A DNA stretch of 64,000 nucleotides from Bacillota bacterium (GCA_023402075.1 JAEXCS010000044.1:52396-116395); one strand, 5' to 3'; counted from the first letter of the stretch, positions 1-9,057 are shown. The notes: generated by a model not told the origin, from the letters alone. Made by a program: numbers and translations.

Positions 1-22
1 TTCCTGCGGGAGGATTTGCACC

Positions 23-487
23 ATGGAGCCAATCAAATTGATATCGACCGATACTGACAGCCCACCCCTCCCGGTCATTATCTCCGTGCGGGGAGAGCAG
101 TATTTTGACGGCTGCGACCCCGACGGCACGGAGCTGACTACGGAGGGGACATTGCATCCGCTCCCGGACGGGCTGGTGCTGCGCTACGAGGAAAGCGCCC
201 TCACCGGGATGGAGGGCACCGTCACCACCTTTGAGCTGCGGGGGCAAAGAGTTGTTTTGACCCGGGCGGGAAAGGTAAACTCCCAGATGATTTTCGAAGA
301 GGGGCGGCAGCACACGTCGCTGTATGAAACGCCCATGGGAGAGCTGAGCGTGGACATTTCCACCAGCTATCTTCGCCACAGTCTGACCGAGCGGGGCGGC
401 CTTCTTGAAATCCGATACTCCATCGCGGTGGACCACACCGCCACGGGAAAAAACGCGTTTAAAATCCGCGTACGGCCCAAAAGCTGA
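23..487 (+). CDS. DUF1934 family beta-barrel protein (YwiB-like)
   Basis: Small cytosolic protein of 154 residues with alternating polar and hydrophobic strands and no membrane segment or signal peptide. Length and sequence pattern (the opening PVIISVRGEQYF and the central LRYEES region) fit the DUF1934/YwiB family, small calycin-like barrels of unknown function. In many Firmicutes this gene lies immediately upstream of argS, and here the argS start is only about 50 bases downstream, so co-transcription is likely. The ATG at 23 follows a GGGAGGA ribosome site. Whatever lies upstream is outside the window. The family assignment comes from length, pattern and context. Confidence 0.8.
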   Translation: MEPIKLISTDTDSPPLPVIISVRGEQYFDGCDPDGTELTTEGTLHPLPDGLVLRYEESALTGMEGTVTTFELRGQRVVLTRAGKVNSQMIFEEGRQHTSLYETPMGELSVDISTSYLRHSLTERGGLLEIRYSIAVDHTATGKNAFKIRVRPKS

Positions 488-539
488 CGGAGGGAGCATT
501 TCCAACCGTCACCACACCAATGAAAACGAGGGATAAACC

Positions 540-2285
540 ATGCTGCATATGATTCAAAAAGCCAAGGACCAGGCGGCGGAGCTGACCAGAAACGCCTATC
601 GCGCCGCCGTCTCCGACGGGACTCTTCCGCAGGCGGAGATTGCCTCCGTCCCTGTGGAAATCCCCAAGGACACAAAAAACGGCGACTTTACCACCACCTT
701 CGCGCTGGCCGCGTCCAAGGCCCTGCGCCAGCCTCCCCGGGCCATTGCGCAGGCGCTTTTGGAGCGTCTGGCGCTGGAGGGCAGCTATTTTGACTCCGCC
801 GAAATTGCCGGCCCTGGCTTTTTAAACTTCCATCTGGGGCAGGCATGGTTTGGCGACGTGCTTTCCGCCGTGGAGAGCGAGGGGGAGCAGTACGGCCAGA
901 ACGATGAGCTGGGGGGCCGAAAAATCATGGTGGAGTTCGTCTCCGCCAACCCCACCGGCCCCATGCACATGGGCAACGCCCGGGGCGGCGTGCTGGGAGA
1001 TACGCTGGCCTCCGTCCTCTCCTTCTGCGGGGCAGAGGTTTCCCGGGAATTTTACGTCAATGACGCAGGACACCAGATTGAAAAATTCGCCCAGTCCATT
1101 GAGGCCCGTTACCTCCAGCTCATCCGGGGCGAGGACGCGGTTCCCTTCCCGGAGGACGGGTATCAGGGCGAGGACATCCGGGACTTGGCGCAGGCCTACC
1201 GTGCAGCGCACGGAGATGCGCTGGCGGACGCGGAGGAGACGGTTCGGCGGGACACGCTGGCAGAGTTTGGCCTGAGCATAAACCTGCCCAAGATGAAAAC
1301 CGATCTGGCCCGGTACAAAATTCAGTACGACACCTGGTTTTACGAGTCTGCCCTCCACGAGTCTGGCTATGTGGCCGAGACGGTGGACAAGCTGACCGAG
1401 GCGGGCTTCACCTATGAAAAAGACGGAGCCCTGTGGCTGAAAACCGCCGAAATTATGGCCCAAAATCTCCGCCGGGACGGAAAAAAGGACGCAGACATCG
1501 AAAAGCTTGAATTGAAGGACGATGTGCTGCGCCGGGCCAACGGATTTTACACCTATTTTGCCGCCGACATTGCCTATCACCGCAACAAGCTTGCTGTCCG
1601 CGGCTTTGACAAGGTCATCAACGTCTGGGGCGCGGATCATCACGGCCACGTTGCCCGGCTTAAGGGCGCGCTGGACGCGCTGGGTCTGGACGGCGCGAAC
1701 CGGCTGGACATTGTGCTGATGCAGCTTGTAAAGCTTCTGCGGGACGGCGAAGCCGTGCGCATGAGCAAGCGCACGGGCAAGGCCATTTCCCTGTGCGATT
1801 TGCTGGACGAGGTCCCCGTGGACGCGGCAAGATGGTTTTTCAACGCCAAGCCGGACACCCAGATGGAATTTGACTTGGGACTTGCCGTCCGCGAAGACAG
1901 CGAAAACCCCCTGTACTACGTGGAATACGCTCACGCCCGCATCTGCTCGCTGCTGCGGGCCATGGAGAGCGAGGGGCTGCGCGTTCCCGCCGCTGGGGAC
2001 GTGGACATGGCGCAGGTGAGCGGCGAAGCGGAGCAGGCGCTGATCAAGCAGCTTGCCCAGTTCTGCGAAATCATCCGTCTTTCCGCCAGAGACTATGACC
2101 CCTCCTTCATCAACCGGTATTTACAGGAGCTGGCGGCCTGCTTCCACAGGTTCTACACCGCCTGCCGCATCAAGGGTGAAGCCCCGGAGCTGGCGCAGGC
2201 GCGACTGAAGCTGGCAGACTGTGCGCGCGCGGTTTTGCGCAGCGGATTGAAGCTGCTTGGCGTGGACGCGCCGGAGAAAATGTAA
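540..2285 (+). CDS. argS: Arginyl-tRNA synthetase
   Basis: Class I aminoacyl-tRNA synthetase that charges tRNA-Arg with arginine using ATP, in the cytoplasm. The 581 residues match the usual ArgS length. The N-terminal additional domain specific to ArgS covers roughly residues 1-100. The HIGH-type signature is HMGNARGG near residue 142, the KMSKS-type signature is RMSKRTG near residue 406, and a DALR anticodon-binding domain forms the C-terminus, ending in LKLLGVDAPEKM. ATG 540 has a GAGGG ribosome site seven bases upstream. It follows the DUF1934 gene in the arrangement common in Firmicutes. Nothing looks damaged. Confidence 0.98.
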   Translation: MLHMIQKAKDQAAELTRNAYRAAVSDGTLPQAEIASVPVEIPKDTKNGDFTTTFALAASKALRQPPRAIAQALLERLALEGSYFDSAEIAGPGFLNFHLGQAWFGDVLSAVESEGEQYGQNDELGGRKIMVEFVSANPTGPMHMGNARGGVLGDTLASVLSFCGAEVSREFYVNDAGHQIEKFAQSIEARYLQLIRGEDAVPFPEDGYQGEDIRDLAQAYRAAHGDALADAEETVRRDTLAEFGLSINLPKMKTDLARYKIQYDTWFYESALHESGYVAETVDKLTEAGFTYEKDGALWLKTAEIMAQNLRRDGKKDADIEKLELKDDVLRRANGFYTYFAADIAYHRNKLAVRGFDKVINVWGADHHGHVARLKGALDALGLDGANRLDIVLMQLVKLLRDGEAVRMSKRTGKAISLCDLLDEVPVDAARWFFNAKPDTQMEFDLGLAVREDSENPLYYVEYAHARICSLLRAMESEGLRVPAAGDVDMAQVSGEAEQALIKQLAQFCEIIRLSARDYDPSFINRYLQELAACFHRFYTACRIKGEAPELAQARLKLADCARAVLRSGLKLLGVDAPEKM

Positions 2286-2356
2286 AACGGGCGGCAAAGC
2301 CCTTGCCCACGCCCATCGGACGCGGACTTCATTTCAAGAAAAAGAGGAAAACTTTC

Positions 2357-2641
2357 ATGAGTATTTTTGAAGCGCTGATGCTGGTTTGCTTTGGCCTGTC
2401 GTGGCCGGTGAACATCCGCAAGTCCTGGGTAACTCGCTCCGCCGTGGGCAAGAGCCTGTTTTTCCTCATCATTGTGGAGATCGGCTATGTCTGCGGGATG
2501 ATGAACAAGGTTCTGGTGCGGTTTGACTGGGTGTTTTACCTGTACGTCCTGAATTTCCTGATGGTGGCAACCGACGTCGTCTTATACTTCCGCAATAAAA
2601 AGCTGGATCGCCTGCGGGCGGAGCAGGAACAGGAGATCTAA
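2357..2641 (+). CDS. Small PQ-loop/SemiSWEET-like membrane protein
   Basis: A 94-residue protein with three hydrophobic segments (about residues 3-20, 31-50 and 58-78) and a charged C-terminal tail. The motif SWPVNIRKSW followed by a GKS-containing turn resembles the PQ-loop signature of SemiSWEET-type half transporters, which work as dimers on small solutes. The reading frame is open from 2303, but ATG 2357 is preceded by AAAGAGGAAA and gives a typical membrane-protein start (MSIFEALMLV), so the later start was chosen. It sits between argS and azlC with short spacing. The substrate is unknown, and a simple unclassified small membrane protein remains possible. Confidence 0.7.
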   Translation: MSIFEALMLVCFGLSWPVNIRKSWVTRSAVGKSLFFLIIVEIGYVCGMMNKVLVRFDWVFYLYVLNFLMVATDVVLYFRNKKLDRLRAEQEQEI

Positions 2642-2646
2642 ATTTC

Positions 2647-3357
2647 ATGAACGCACCCCAGAACAACACAGAGCGCCGCCTCGGCCCCGCCCTGCGCGCC
2701 GCCTTTCCCCATACGATCCCGGTTTTGACCGGCTTTCTCTTCCTTGGCATTGCCTACGGCGTTTTGATGAACGCCAAGGGCTACGGCCCCCTATGGTCCA
2801 CGCTGATGAGCGCCGTGGCCTTTTGCGGAAGCATGCAGTTTGTGGCAATCACCCTGCTGACCACGGTGTTCGATCCCGTTCAGGCGGCGCTGCTGTCCTT
2901 CATGGTAAACGCCCGCCACCTGTTTTACGGCATTGTCATGCTGGAAAAATACCGGGGGCTGGGCAAGGCCCGCATTCCGCTTATCTACGTTTTGTGTGAC
3001 GAGACGTTTTCCCTTGTCTCCACGGTAGAGCCGCCGGAGGGCGTGGATAAAAAGCGTTTTTACCTCTCCATCTCCCTGCTGGACTATTTATACTGGGTGG
3101 GAGGCACGGCTTTGGGCGGCCTGTTGGGGGATTTTATTCCCTTTGACACCGCGGGACTGGACTTTGCCCTGACGGCGCTGTTTGTGGTGCTGTTTATGGA
3201 GCAGTGGAAAAAGAGGGAAAACCGGGCCGCCGGACTCATTGGCATCGTTGCAACGGCGGCATGTCTGCTGGCGTTTGGGCCGAACAATCTGGTAATTCCC
3301 GCCATGCTTGCAATCGTTGCAATTTTGCTGATTGGGAGGAAAAAGCTGTGTACCTGA
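2647..3357 (+). CDS. azlC: AzlC family branched-chain amino acid exporter, large subunit
   Basis: Integral membrane protein of 236 residues with multiple hydrophobic helices. The GIAYGVLM, FCGSMQFVAI and VNARHLFYGI blocks are characteristic of AzlC. Members pair with AzlD to export branched-chain amino acids (leucine/azaleucine resistance in Bacillus subtilis). It starts six bases after the stop of the preceding small membrane protein. Its stop overlaps the start of azlD by ten bases in another frame, so the two subunits are probably translationally coupled. The exporter role follows from the family; the exact substrate is inferred. Confidence 0.93.
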   Translation: MNAPQNNTERRLGPALRAAFPHTIPVLTGFLFLGIAYGVLMNAKGYGPLWSTLMSAVAFCGSMQFVAITLLTTVFDPVQAALLSFMVNARHLFYGIVMLEKYRGLGKARIPLIYVLCDETFSLVSTVEPPEGVDKKRFYLSISLLDYLYWVGGTALGGLLGDFIPFDTAGLDFALTALFVVLFMEQWKKRENRAAGLIGIVATAACLLAFGPNNLVIPAMLAIVAILLIGRKKLCT

Positions 3358-3683
3358 GCGTACCTCAAACGCTGATACTCATTCTGGCCGTCGCCGTCGG
3401 GGCCCAGCTTACCCGGTGGCTTCCCTTTTTGCTGCTGCCGGAGGGGAAAGAAACCCCAAAAACGGTGGAATATCTCGGAAAGCTTCTCCCCCCCGCCGTT
3501 ATGGGGCTGCTGGTGGTATATTGTCTGCGAAATGTCTCCCTGTTTGGCCCGTCCCATGGGATTCCCGAAGCGGCGGCGATTCTTGCCGTAGGCCTGCTTC
3601 ATTGGTGGAAGGGAAACGTGCTGCTGTCCATTGCCGGGGGAACCGCCCTTTATATGGTGCTGATTCAGGCGGTATTTGCCTGA
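3348..3683 (+). CDS. azlD: AzlD family small subunit
   Basis: Membrane protein of 111 residues with four hydrophobic helices, the usual size for AzlD, the obligate partner of AzlC. The QLTRWLPFLLLPEG segment and the KLLPPAVMGLLVVYCL segment are typical. The frame is open further upstream, but GTG 3348 has a GGAGGA ribosome site at 3335-3340 and removes a basic, non-family extension, so it is the likely start. It overlaps the end of azlC by ten bases. A strong terminator hairpin follows at 3795. Confidence 0.9.
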   Translation: MYLSVPQTLILILAVAVGAQLTRWLPFLLLPEGKETPKTVEYLGKLLPPAVMGLLVVYCLRNVSLFGPSHGIPEAAAILAVGLLHWWKGNVLLSIAGGTALYMVLIQAVFA

Positions 3684-3794
3684 TCAAAAACGCTGACCCG
3701 CATCGGCGGGCTTGTCCCCGCCGCTTTTTACCGACATGCATTTTACCAACAACCCGGTATGTTGTTTAGCCACTTGTTTAACAGACACTAAAGA

Positions 3795-3836
3795 AGTCCG
3801 CCGCGCGGCCAAAAAGGCTGCGCGGCGGACTTTTTA
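3795..3836. terminator. Bidirectional rho-independent terminator
   Basis: GC-rich inverted repeat with arms at 3795-3810 and 3816-3831, an AAAAA loop, and a T-run on the + strand. An A-run precedes it for the opposite strand. It lies between the convergent azlD and SLH-protein genes. Confidence 0.9.
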
Positions 3837-3877
3837 ATTAATACTTTAGAATTGAAGCGTCTTCAACTTTGGGCAGG

Positions 3878-5044
3878 TTAACCGCTGCTGCGGGCATTGG
3901 CCTGATAGGTTAGATACCGCTCCAGCATTGCCGATGCGGCGGCCCGGGTGACAGAGGCGCCCGGTGCTAACGTTCCGTCAGAGCGACCGGAGAGAATGTT
4001 GTTTGTAACGCACCATGCAACGCCCTCATAAGCATACTGGGAAACGCTGTCCCGGTCGGGATAATCCAGCAGGAACATCCACGCACCCTGGAAGCCGCCA
4101 CCGCGGTGCTGCTCCCAGCGGTAGAGGAACGCCGCAAGCTGCTGGCGGGACACCACTTCGTTGGGCCGGAAGGTATTATCGGAATAGCCGTTCACCAGCT
4201 TGTTGCCCACAGCCCAGGTCAGTGCATTCAAATAGTCACCGCCGTCCTGCACATCCTCAAACCCGGGAATGGACTGAATCACCACGGGGCTGCCCGCCAG
4301 CTGGTAAAGCGCCTTTACCAGCTCCGCCCGGGTCAGCGCGTCGCCGGGGCGAAATGCCAGCGTAGAGTCGCACCGCAGAAGGCCACGGGAGGTGACGGCA
4401 AGAATGCTGTCATAAGCCCAGTAGCTTTTTTCCACGTCGGTAAAGGGCAGGCCATCGTAGGCAAACAGCACCGCCCGGGTCACTTCCGCGCCGCTGCTCC
4501 AAGCCAAAAACCATGTGCCGGGAATCAAGTCCCGATAGGTAACAAGGTTTTTCGTCAGATAGGGAGAGGTCTTCGCGTCAAAGGGAACCGTCATCCGCTC
4601 CCCTTCCCGTGTGGTAAGCGCCACGCCGCTCTCGTTCACCGTGTCCACCGCCGCCACCTGCTGATAGGTGGGGGCCTTTGCATTTTTCGGCAGATTGCGC
4701 AGAATGATTACGGCGTGGGTCTGGGGCGGCTCGCTCAAAGCCATGACTGGTCCCACGTACATCCGTACGCTCTCCCCGTCCTTCAATCCGGTCATGTTTG
4801 CGGCCGTGCCGTCGGTGGCATCCACAATGTAGGTCGTCTCGTCATAGCCCACGATTACCTGACTGCCGTCTTCTTTGGTCAGCAGCATAGTCTTCTCACC
4901 CGTCTGCTTCACCGTGCCGTCCAGTAAGATTGGCCCCAGAGGGGCAGAAGCCACCGGCTCTGCCTCCGCTCCGGCGGCGGGAACCGCCAACAAAGCGGCA
5001 CACAGCACAAACCCCAGCAGCGCACCCATTCTCTTTTTCTTCAC
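3878..5044 (-). CDS. Secreted SLH-domain protein
   Basis: Exported cell-wall-associated protein of 388 residues. A Sec signal peptide covers about residues 1-27 (MKKKRMGALLGF, hydrophobic core, then AGAEAEP). A beta-rich region of about 170 residues with no recognised domain follows. Three S-layer homology repeats lie at about residues 205-375, with the motifs FTDVEKSYWAYDSI, FRPGDALTRAELVKALY, FRPNEVVSRQQLAAFLYRW and YPDRDSVSQYAYEGVAWCV. SLH triplets bind pyruvylated secondary cell-wall polymers and anchor proteins at the surface. The ATG has a GGAGGAA ribosome site, and a sigma-A-type promoter lies upstream on the same strand. The function of the N-terminal half is unknown. Confidence 0.9.
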   Translation of the reverse strand: MKKKRMGALLGFVLCAALLAVPAAGAEAEPVASAPLGPILLDGTVKQTGEKTMLLTKEDGSQVIVGYDETTYIVDATDGTAANMTGLKDGESVRMYVGPVMALSEPPQTHAVIILRNLPKNAKAPTYQQVAAVDTVNESGVALTTREGERMTVPFDAKTSPYLTKNLVTYRDLIPGTWFLAWSSGAEVTRAVLFAYDGLPFTDVEKSYWAYDSILAVTSRGLLRCDSTLAFRPGDALTRAELVKALYQLAGSPVVIQSIPGFEDVQDGGDYLNALTWAVGNKLVNGYSDNTFRPNEVVSRQQLAAFLYRWEQHRGGGFQGAWMFLLDYPDRDSVSQYAYEGVAWCVTNNILSGRSDGTLAPGASVTRAAASAMLERYLTYQANARSSG

Positions 5045-5091
5045 AGCATATTCCTCCTTTTAAAATCCTCGCGGCTCTCGCCACGCCTGCT

Positions 5092-5120
5092 ATTGTATCT
5101 TGAGACGCTTGAACAGGCAA
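5092..5120 (-). promoter_or_regulatory. Sigma-A-type promoter for the SLH protein
   Basis: On the minus strand TTGCCT (5120-5115), a 17-base spacer and TACAAT (5097-5092) lie about 50 bases before the SLH-protein start. The call rests on sequence match only. Confidence 0.65.
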
Positions 5121-5135
5121 AAAAGTTTCCGCACA

Positions 5136-5164
5136 TTGACATCATCGGATAAATCCGTTAAAAT
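5136..5164 (+). promoter_or_regulatory. Sigma-A-type promoter for the 117-residue protein
   Basis: TTGACA at 5136-5141, a 17-base spacer and TAAAAT at 5159-5164 sit about 50 bases upstream of ATG 5216. Its -35 lies only 16 bases from that of the divergent SLH promoter. Confidence 0.75.
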
Positions 5165-5215
5165 ATCTTCAACTTCAAAAGCCCCGCCGTACTATTCGGA
5201 AAGGAGTGCAGCTTT

Positions 5216-5569
5216 ATGGCAAAAATCACTGTGCTTGTGAAATTTCCCGGTCAGCCGCTTTGCTATATGCAGGTTCCCACCGACCGGATTGAGAAAATTT
5301 ACAGCAGCATTGCCGGCCTGCAATCCACTGAGATCAACACGTTCTCTTTGTATCGCGGCTTTTATTACATCCTGCTGGATGGAAACCGCGAGAAAAAGAA
5401 GCTTCCCCCCAACATGACCGCCTATCTAGTGAACACACAGGGGGACACCAGTGTGTTGGACATCAAGGGGGTGTTTGTCATCTGCAAGCTTCCCACCGGT
5501 CTGGCAGGGCCTATGACCGACATGACCCCGCAGGACGCGGAGCAGGTGGTCAAGCTCCTGCGAAACTGA
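5216..5569 (+). CDS. Unrecognised small cytosolic protein
   Basis: A 117-residue protein that I do not recognise. It has no signal peptide or membrane helix and contains an amphipathic alpha/beta pattern, a lysine-rich turn (GNREKKKLPPN) and a C-terminal helix (MTPQDAEQVVKLLRN). It has its own near-consensus promoter, an AAGGAG ribosome site and a terminator, so it is a real monocistronic gene. Neighbours (SLH protein, typA) give no functional hint. Codon use matches the surrounding genes. Confidence 0.7.
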   Translation: MAKITVLVKFPGQPLCYMQVPTDRIEKIYSSIAGLQSTEINTFSLYRGFYYILLDGNREKKKLPPNMTAYLVNTQGDTSVLDIKGVFVICKLPTGLAGPMTDMTPQDAEQVVKLLRN

Positions 5570-5584
5570 ACTCTATGCTAAAAG

Positions 5585-5617
5585 GCCCGCAGAGGAAATT
5601 CCTCTGCGGGCTTTTTT
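5585..5617. terminator. Rho-independent terminator
   Basis: Perfect 11-base stem (5585-5595 with 5601-5611), loop AAATT and a T-run at 5612-5617. It ends the 117-residue gene and lies just beyond the stop of the convergent typA. Confidence 0.9.
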
Positions 5618-5651
5618 ATTTATTTGGGTCGAGGAACGCGTGTCTCAATTT

Positions 5652-7475
5652 TTACTTCTTGCCGTGAAGGGACTTCATACGCCGCTCGTGGTCCAGAATC
5701 CGCTTGCGCATCCGCAGGCTCTTAGGCGTGACTTCCAAAAGCTCGTCGTCCGCCAAAAACTCCAGACACTGCTCCAGGCTCATCTGCCGGGGCGGAACCA
5801 GACGCAGCGCCTCGTCCGAACCGGAGGACCGGGTGTTGGTGAGCTGCTTTTTCTTGCAGATGTTCACCGTCATGTCCTCATTGCGGGGATTCACGCCGAT
5901 AATCATTCCGCCGTACACCGGTACGCCGGCTCCGATGAACAGAGCGCCCCGCTCCTGCGCGTTGTACAGGCCGTAGGTGATGGACTCGCCGGTTTCAAAG
6001 GAAATCATAGAGCCGCTGCCTCGGCGCTGAATGTCGCCCTTATAGGGGGCGTAGGTTTCAAAGATGGAGGCCATAATGCCCTCGCCCTTGGTGTCGGTCA
6101 AAAAGTCGTTCCGATAGCCGAACAGGCCACGGGCGGGAATCAGAAACTCAATTTTCATGCGGCTGCCCACGGGGGTCATCTCCAGCATGTCTGCCTTGCG
6201 CTGGCCCAGCTTTTCAATCACAGCGCCCACGCTTTCGCTGGGCACGTCCACCACCAGCCGCTCGATGGGCTCGCATTCCTTGCCGTCAATCTCTTTGTAC
6301 AGCACGCGGGGGGGAGACACCTGAAATTCATAGCCCTCCCGGCGCATGGTTTCAATCAGAATGCTCAGGGACATTTCACCCCGGCCCGCCACGTTGAATG
6401 CCTCGGAAGTATCCGTGTCGGAAACCCGGAGGGACACGTCCTTCAGCGTCTCCTTATACAGCCGATCCCGCAGCTGGCGGGAAGTGACGAACTTTCCCTC
6501 CCGGCCCGCGTAGGGCGAGTCGTTGACAGAGAAGGTCATCTCCATGGTGGGGGCAGAAATAGCCACAAAGGGCAGCGGTTCCACGGTGCCAGGCTCGCAG
6601 ATGGTGTCACCAATGGTCACATCGGGAATACCGCTCATGGCAATGATATTGCCGGCGGTGGACTCGGTAACGGCGTTGCGGGCAAGGCCCTCAAACTCAT
6701 AGATGGCGGTGGCCTTCGCCTTGCGGGGCGCGGCCTCCGGCGCGTGATAGTTGCAAACCGCAATCTCCTGATTCTGCTTCAAAACGCCCCGCTCAATGCG
6801 ACCGATGGCAACGCGGCCCACAAACTCGTTATAGTCGATGGAGGACACCAGCATCTGGAAGGGCTGCTGGGTGTCCGCCTCCGGCGCGGGAATGTATTGC
6901 AGAATGGTTTCGAACAGGGGGTCCAGATCGGTCCCCAGATTCTCCGGCGTGTAAGAGCAGATACCCTGCCGGGCGGAGCAGAACAGCATGGGGCTGTCCA
7001 ATTGCTCGGCGGTGGCGTCCAAATCCATCAACAGCTCCAGCACCTCGTCCACCACCTCGTGGATGCGCTGGTCCGGGCGGTCGATCTTGTTCACCACCAC
7101 GATGACGCGATGGCCCAGCTCCAATGCGCGGCTGAGAACAAAGCGGGTCTGAGGCATGGGGCCTTCAGCGGCGTCCACCAGCAAAATAACGCCGTTGACC
7201 ATTTTCAAAATGCGCTCCACCTCGCCGCCGAAGTCCGCGTGGCCCGGGGTGTCCACCACGTTGATCTTGGTGTCCTTGTAGCGCACGGCGGTGTTTTTCG
7301 CCAGAATCGTGATGCCCCGCTCCCGCTCCAGATCGCCGGAGTCCATCACACGCTCCACCGTCTCCTGATTTTCGCGGTACACGCCGCCCTGCTTGAGCAT
7401 CTGGTCTACCAGCGTGGTTTTGCCGTGGTCAACGTGGGCGATGATGGCGACGTTTCTCAGTTTTTCATTCTGCAT
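5652..7475 (-). CDS. typA: Ribosome-associated GTPase TypA/BipA
   Basis: Translational GTPase of 607 residues, the normal TypA length. It binds the ribosome and is involved in stress, cold and virulence responses and in 50S assembly. The G1 loop AHVDHGKT is near residue 15, the DTPGHADFGGEVER block is near residue 77, and NKIDRPDQR is near residue 131. EF-Tu-like domain II, an EF-G domain III/V-like region and the BipA-specific C-terminal domain with the KKKQLTNTRSSGSDEA loop follow. It is preceded on the same strand by a good promoter at 7580-7608 and reads towards a shared terminator at 5585. Confidence 0.97.
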   Translation of the reverse strand: MQNEKLRNVAIIAHVDHGKTTLVDQMLKQGGVYRENQETVERVMDSGDLERERGITILAKNTAVRYKDTKINVVDTPGHADFGGEVERILKMVNGVILLVDAAEGPMPQTRFVLSRALELGHRVIVVVNKIDRPDQRIHEVVDEVLELLMDLDATAEQLDSPMLFCSARQGICSYTPENLGTDLDPLFETILQYIPAPEADTQQPFQMLVSSIDYNEFVGRVAIGRIERGVLKQNQEIAVCNYHAPEAAPRKAKATAIYEFEGLARNAVTESTAGNIIAMSGIPDVTIGDTICEPGTVEPLPFVAISAPTMEMTFSVNDSPYAGREGKFVTSRQLRDRLYKETLKDVSLRVSDTDTSEAFNVAGRGEMSLSILIETMRREGYEFQVSPPRVLYKEIDGKECEPIERLVVDVPSESVGAVIEKLGQRKADMLEMTPVGSRMKIEFLIPARGLFGYRNDFLTDTKGEGIMASIFETYAPYKGDIQRRGSGSMISFETGESITYGLYNAQERGALFIGAGVPVYGGMIIGVNPRNEDMTVNICKKKQLTNTRSSGSDEALRLVPPRQMSLEQCLEFLADDELLEVTPKSLRMRKRILDHERRMKSLHGKK

Positions 7476-7579
7476 ATTTTGTTCTTCTCCTTATTGTATG
7501 GCGGGGTTCCGGGCGTCCCCCGCTTCACGCGCCCGCCTGCCGGGCACGCAAGTATTGCAAGTTTTTTGCACAGCCTTAT

Positions 7580-7608
7580 ATTATATGCTGAATTCCTCAT
7601 TTTTGCAA
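7580..7608 (-). promoter_or_regulatory. Sigma-A-type promoter for typA
   Basis: On the minus strand TTGCAA (7608-7603), a 17-base spacer and a perfect TATAAT (7585-7580), about 105 bases before the typA start. Confidence 0.8.
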
Positions 7609-7772
7609 GAAAAACCTTTGAAACGGCCTGAAATGGCTGAAAAGGACGGCAAATCTTTTAAAATGCTCCAAATTTTTTGCGGCGAAGGGCCGACTTTCTT
7701 GCCGGCTCAACAGGTAACACCTTTTGGACAAAAACTTTCCTGGAAAGCCGTCAAATTTCGCCCTTTCGCTGA

Positions 7773-7802
7773 TTGACGGAGGCTTTTGCACCGCCCTATA
7801 CT
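7773..7802 (+). promoter_or_regulatory. Sigma-A-type promoter for serA
   Basis: TTGACG at 7773-7778, an 18-base spacer and TATACT at 7797-7802, about 90 bases before ATG 7891. Confidence 0.65.
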
Positions 7803-7890
7803 AAAGATGCTGCGGGGGAAGCGGCGCCAGCGCCGCACGTTCCTCCGCAAGTACCGCGGCCCGCTGGGGCCGCCCCGGAGGCGCATTGCC

Positions 7891-9057
7891 ATGTATCACA
7901 TTAGAACCTTTAACAAGATTTCCCCCGTCGGGCTGAGCCGTTTAAACCCGGAACGCTACGCCGTGTCTGACGGCGAGGAGGACGCGGAGGGCATTTTGGT
8001 TCGCTCCGCCAAGCTTTTGGATATGGACTTTCCCAAAAGCCTGCTGGCCGTCTCCCGCGCCGGTGTGGGGGTGAACAACATTCCCATTGACCGCTGCTCG
8101 GAGAACGGCGTTGCCGTGTTTTCCACGCCGGGGGCCAATGCCAACGCCGTGAAGGAGCTGGTGCTGTGCGCCATGCTGCTCTCCTCCCGGGACGTGTCCG
8201 GCTCCTGCAATTGGGTGCGCGGTCAGGCCGCCGCGGGGGTGGACGTGGCCTCTGTGGTGGAGAAGGGAAAATCTGCCTTTGCCGGGCCGGAGCTTTATAA
8301 AAAGACCATGGGCGTCATCGGTCTGGGGGCCATCGGTGCGCTGGTATCCAACGTCTGCCTGTCTCTGGGCATGGACGTATACGGCTACGACCCCTATCTC
8401 AGCGTGGACTCTGCCCTGCGGCTGGATCGCCACATCCATGTGGTGAAGGACGTAAACGAGCTGTATCGCCGGGCGGACTACATCTCCCCCCATATTCACT
8501 ACACAGAGAAAACCCATCACACCATCGATGCCGCAGCCATCGCCAATATGAAGCGGGGTGCGCGGCTGATCAATCTGGCCCGGGGCGAGATTGTGGACGA
8601 CGACGCGGTGCTTGCCGCCCTGGAAACCGGCAAGCTCTCCTGGTACGTCACCGATTTTCCCAACAACCGGCTCCTGCAAAGCAAGCGGGTGATTTCCTTC
8701 CCTCACCTGGGAGCCTCCACCCCGGAGAGCGAGCAGAACTGCGCGGTGATGGCGGCGGACGCGCTGACGGAATATCTGGAAACCGGCAACGTCCGCAACA
8801 GCGTAAATCTTCCCCCGGTGAATTTCCCCCGCAGCGGCAGTTTGCGCATGTGTGTTATCCACCGGAACATTCCCGCCATGCTGGCCAATATCACAAGGGT
8901 TCTGAGCACCGACGGGGCCAACGTGGCAAACCTGAGCAACAAGTCCCAAGGCGCTTACGCCTATACCGTGGTGGATCTGGATTCCAAAATCGGCCGGAGT
9001 CTGGTGGACGATGTAATGGCCCTGAACGGGGTCATCCGCGTCCGGGTGATCGAGTAA
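7891..9057 (+). CDS. serA: D-3-phosphoglycerate dehydrogenase with ACT domain
   Basis: NAD-dependent 2-hydroxyacid dehydrogenase of 388 residues that catalyses the first step of serine synthesis, 3-phosphoglycerate to 3-phosphohydroxypyruvate. The Rossmann motif GLGAIGALV is near residue 143, the catalytic region NLARGEIVDDDAV near residue 226 and the active-site histidine in FPHLGAS near residue 271. A C-terminal ACT regulatory domain spans about 315-388. The frame is open from 7786, but the extension there is Arg-rich and lacks family similarity. ATG 7891 follows GGAGG and was chosen. The absence of serB or serC beside it is common. Confidence 0.92.
   Translation: MYHIRTFNKISPVGLSRLNPERYAVSDGEEDAEGILVRSAKLLDMDFPKSLLAVSRAGVGVNNIPIDRCSENGVAVFSTPGANANAVKELVLCAMLLSSRDVSGSCNWVRGQAAAGVDVASVVEKGKSAFAGPELYKKTMGVIGLGAIGALVSNVCLSLGMDVYGYDPYLSVDSALRLDRHIHVVKDVNELYRRADYISPHIHYTEKTHHTIDAAAIANMKRGARLINLARGEIVDDDAVLAALETGKLSWYVTDFPNNRLLQSKRVISFPHLGASTPESEQNCAVMAADALTEYLETGNVRNSVNLPPVNFPRSGSLRMCVIHRNIPAMLANITRVLSTDGANVANLSNKSQGAYAYTVVDLDSKIGRSLVDDVMALNGVIRVRVIE

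Larger units (their letters stand above)
7476..7890. other. Intergenic region between divergent typA and serA
   Basis: This 415-base stretch carries the typA promoter (minus strand, 7580-7608) and the serA promoter (plus strand, 7773-7802). The leader of about 80 bases before serA is very GC-rich and could fold (GCGGCGCCAGCGCCGC around 7820). No T-box core, known riboswitch or small ORF was recognised. Confidence 0.5.

Noticed and set aside
822..1934. A 370-codon open frame opposite argS
   Set aside because: Entirely antisense to ArgS catalytic motifs, with no supporting signals.
5640..7631. A 663-codon open frame opposite typA
   Set aside because: It is antisense to a clear TypA gene and has the His/Gly/Val-rich composition typical of shadow frames in GC-rich DNA; no ribosome site or family motif.
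7803..7890. Possible T-box or other amino-acid leader before serA
   Set aside because: The leader is GC-rich and can fold, but no T-box core sequence, specifier stem or terminator was found.
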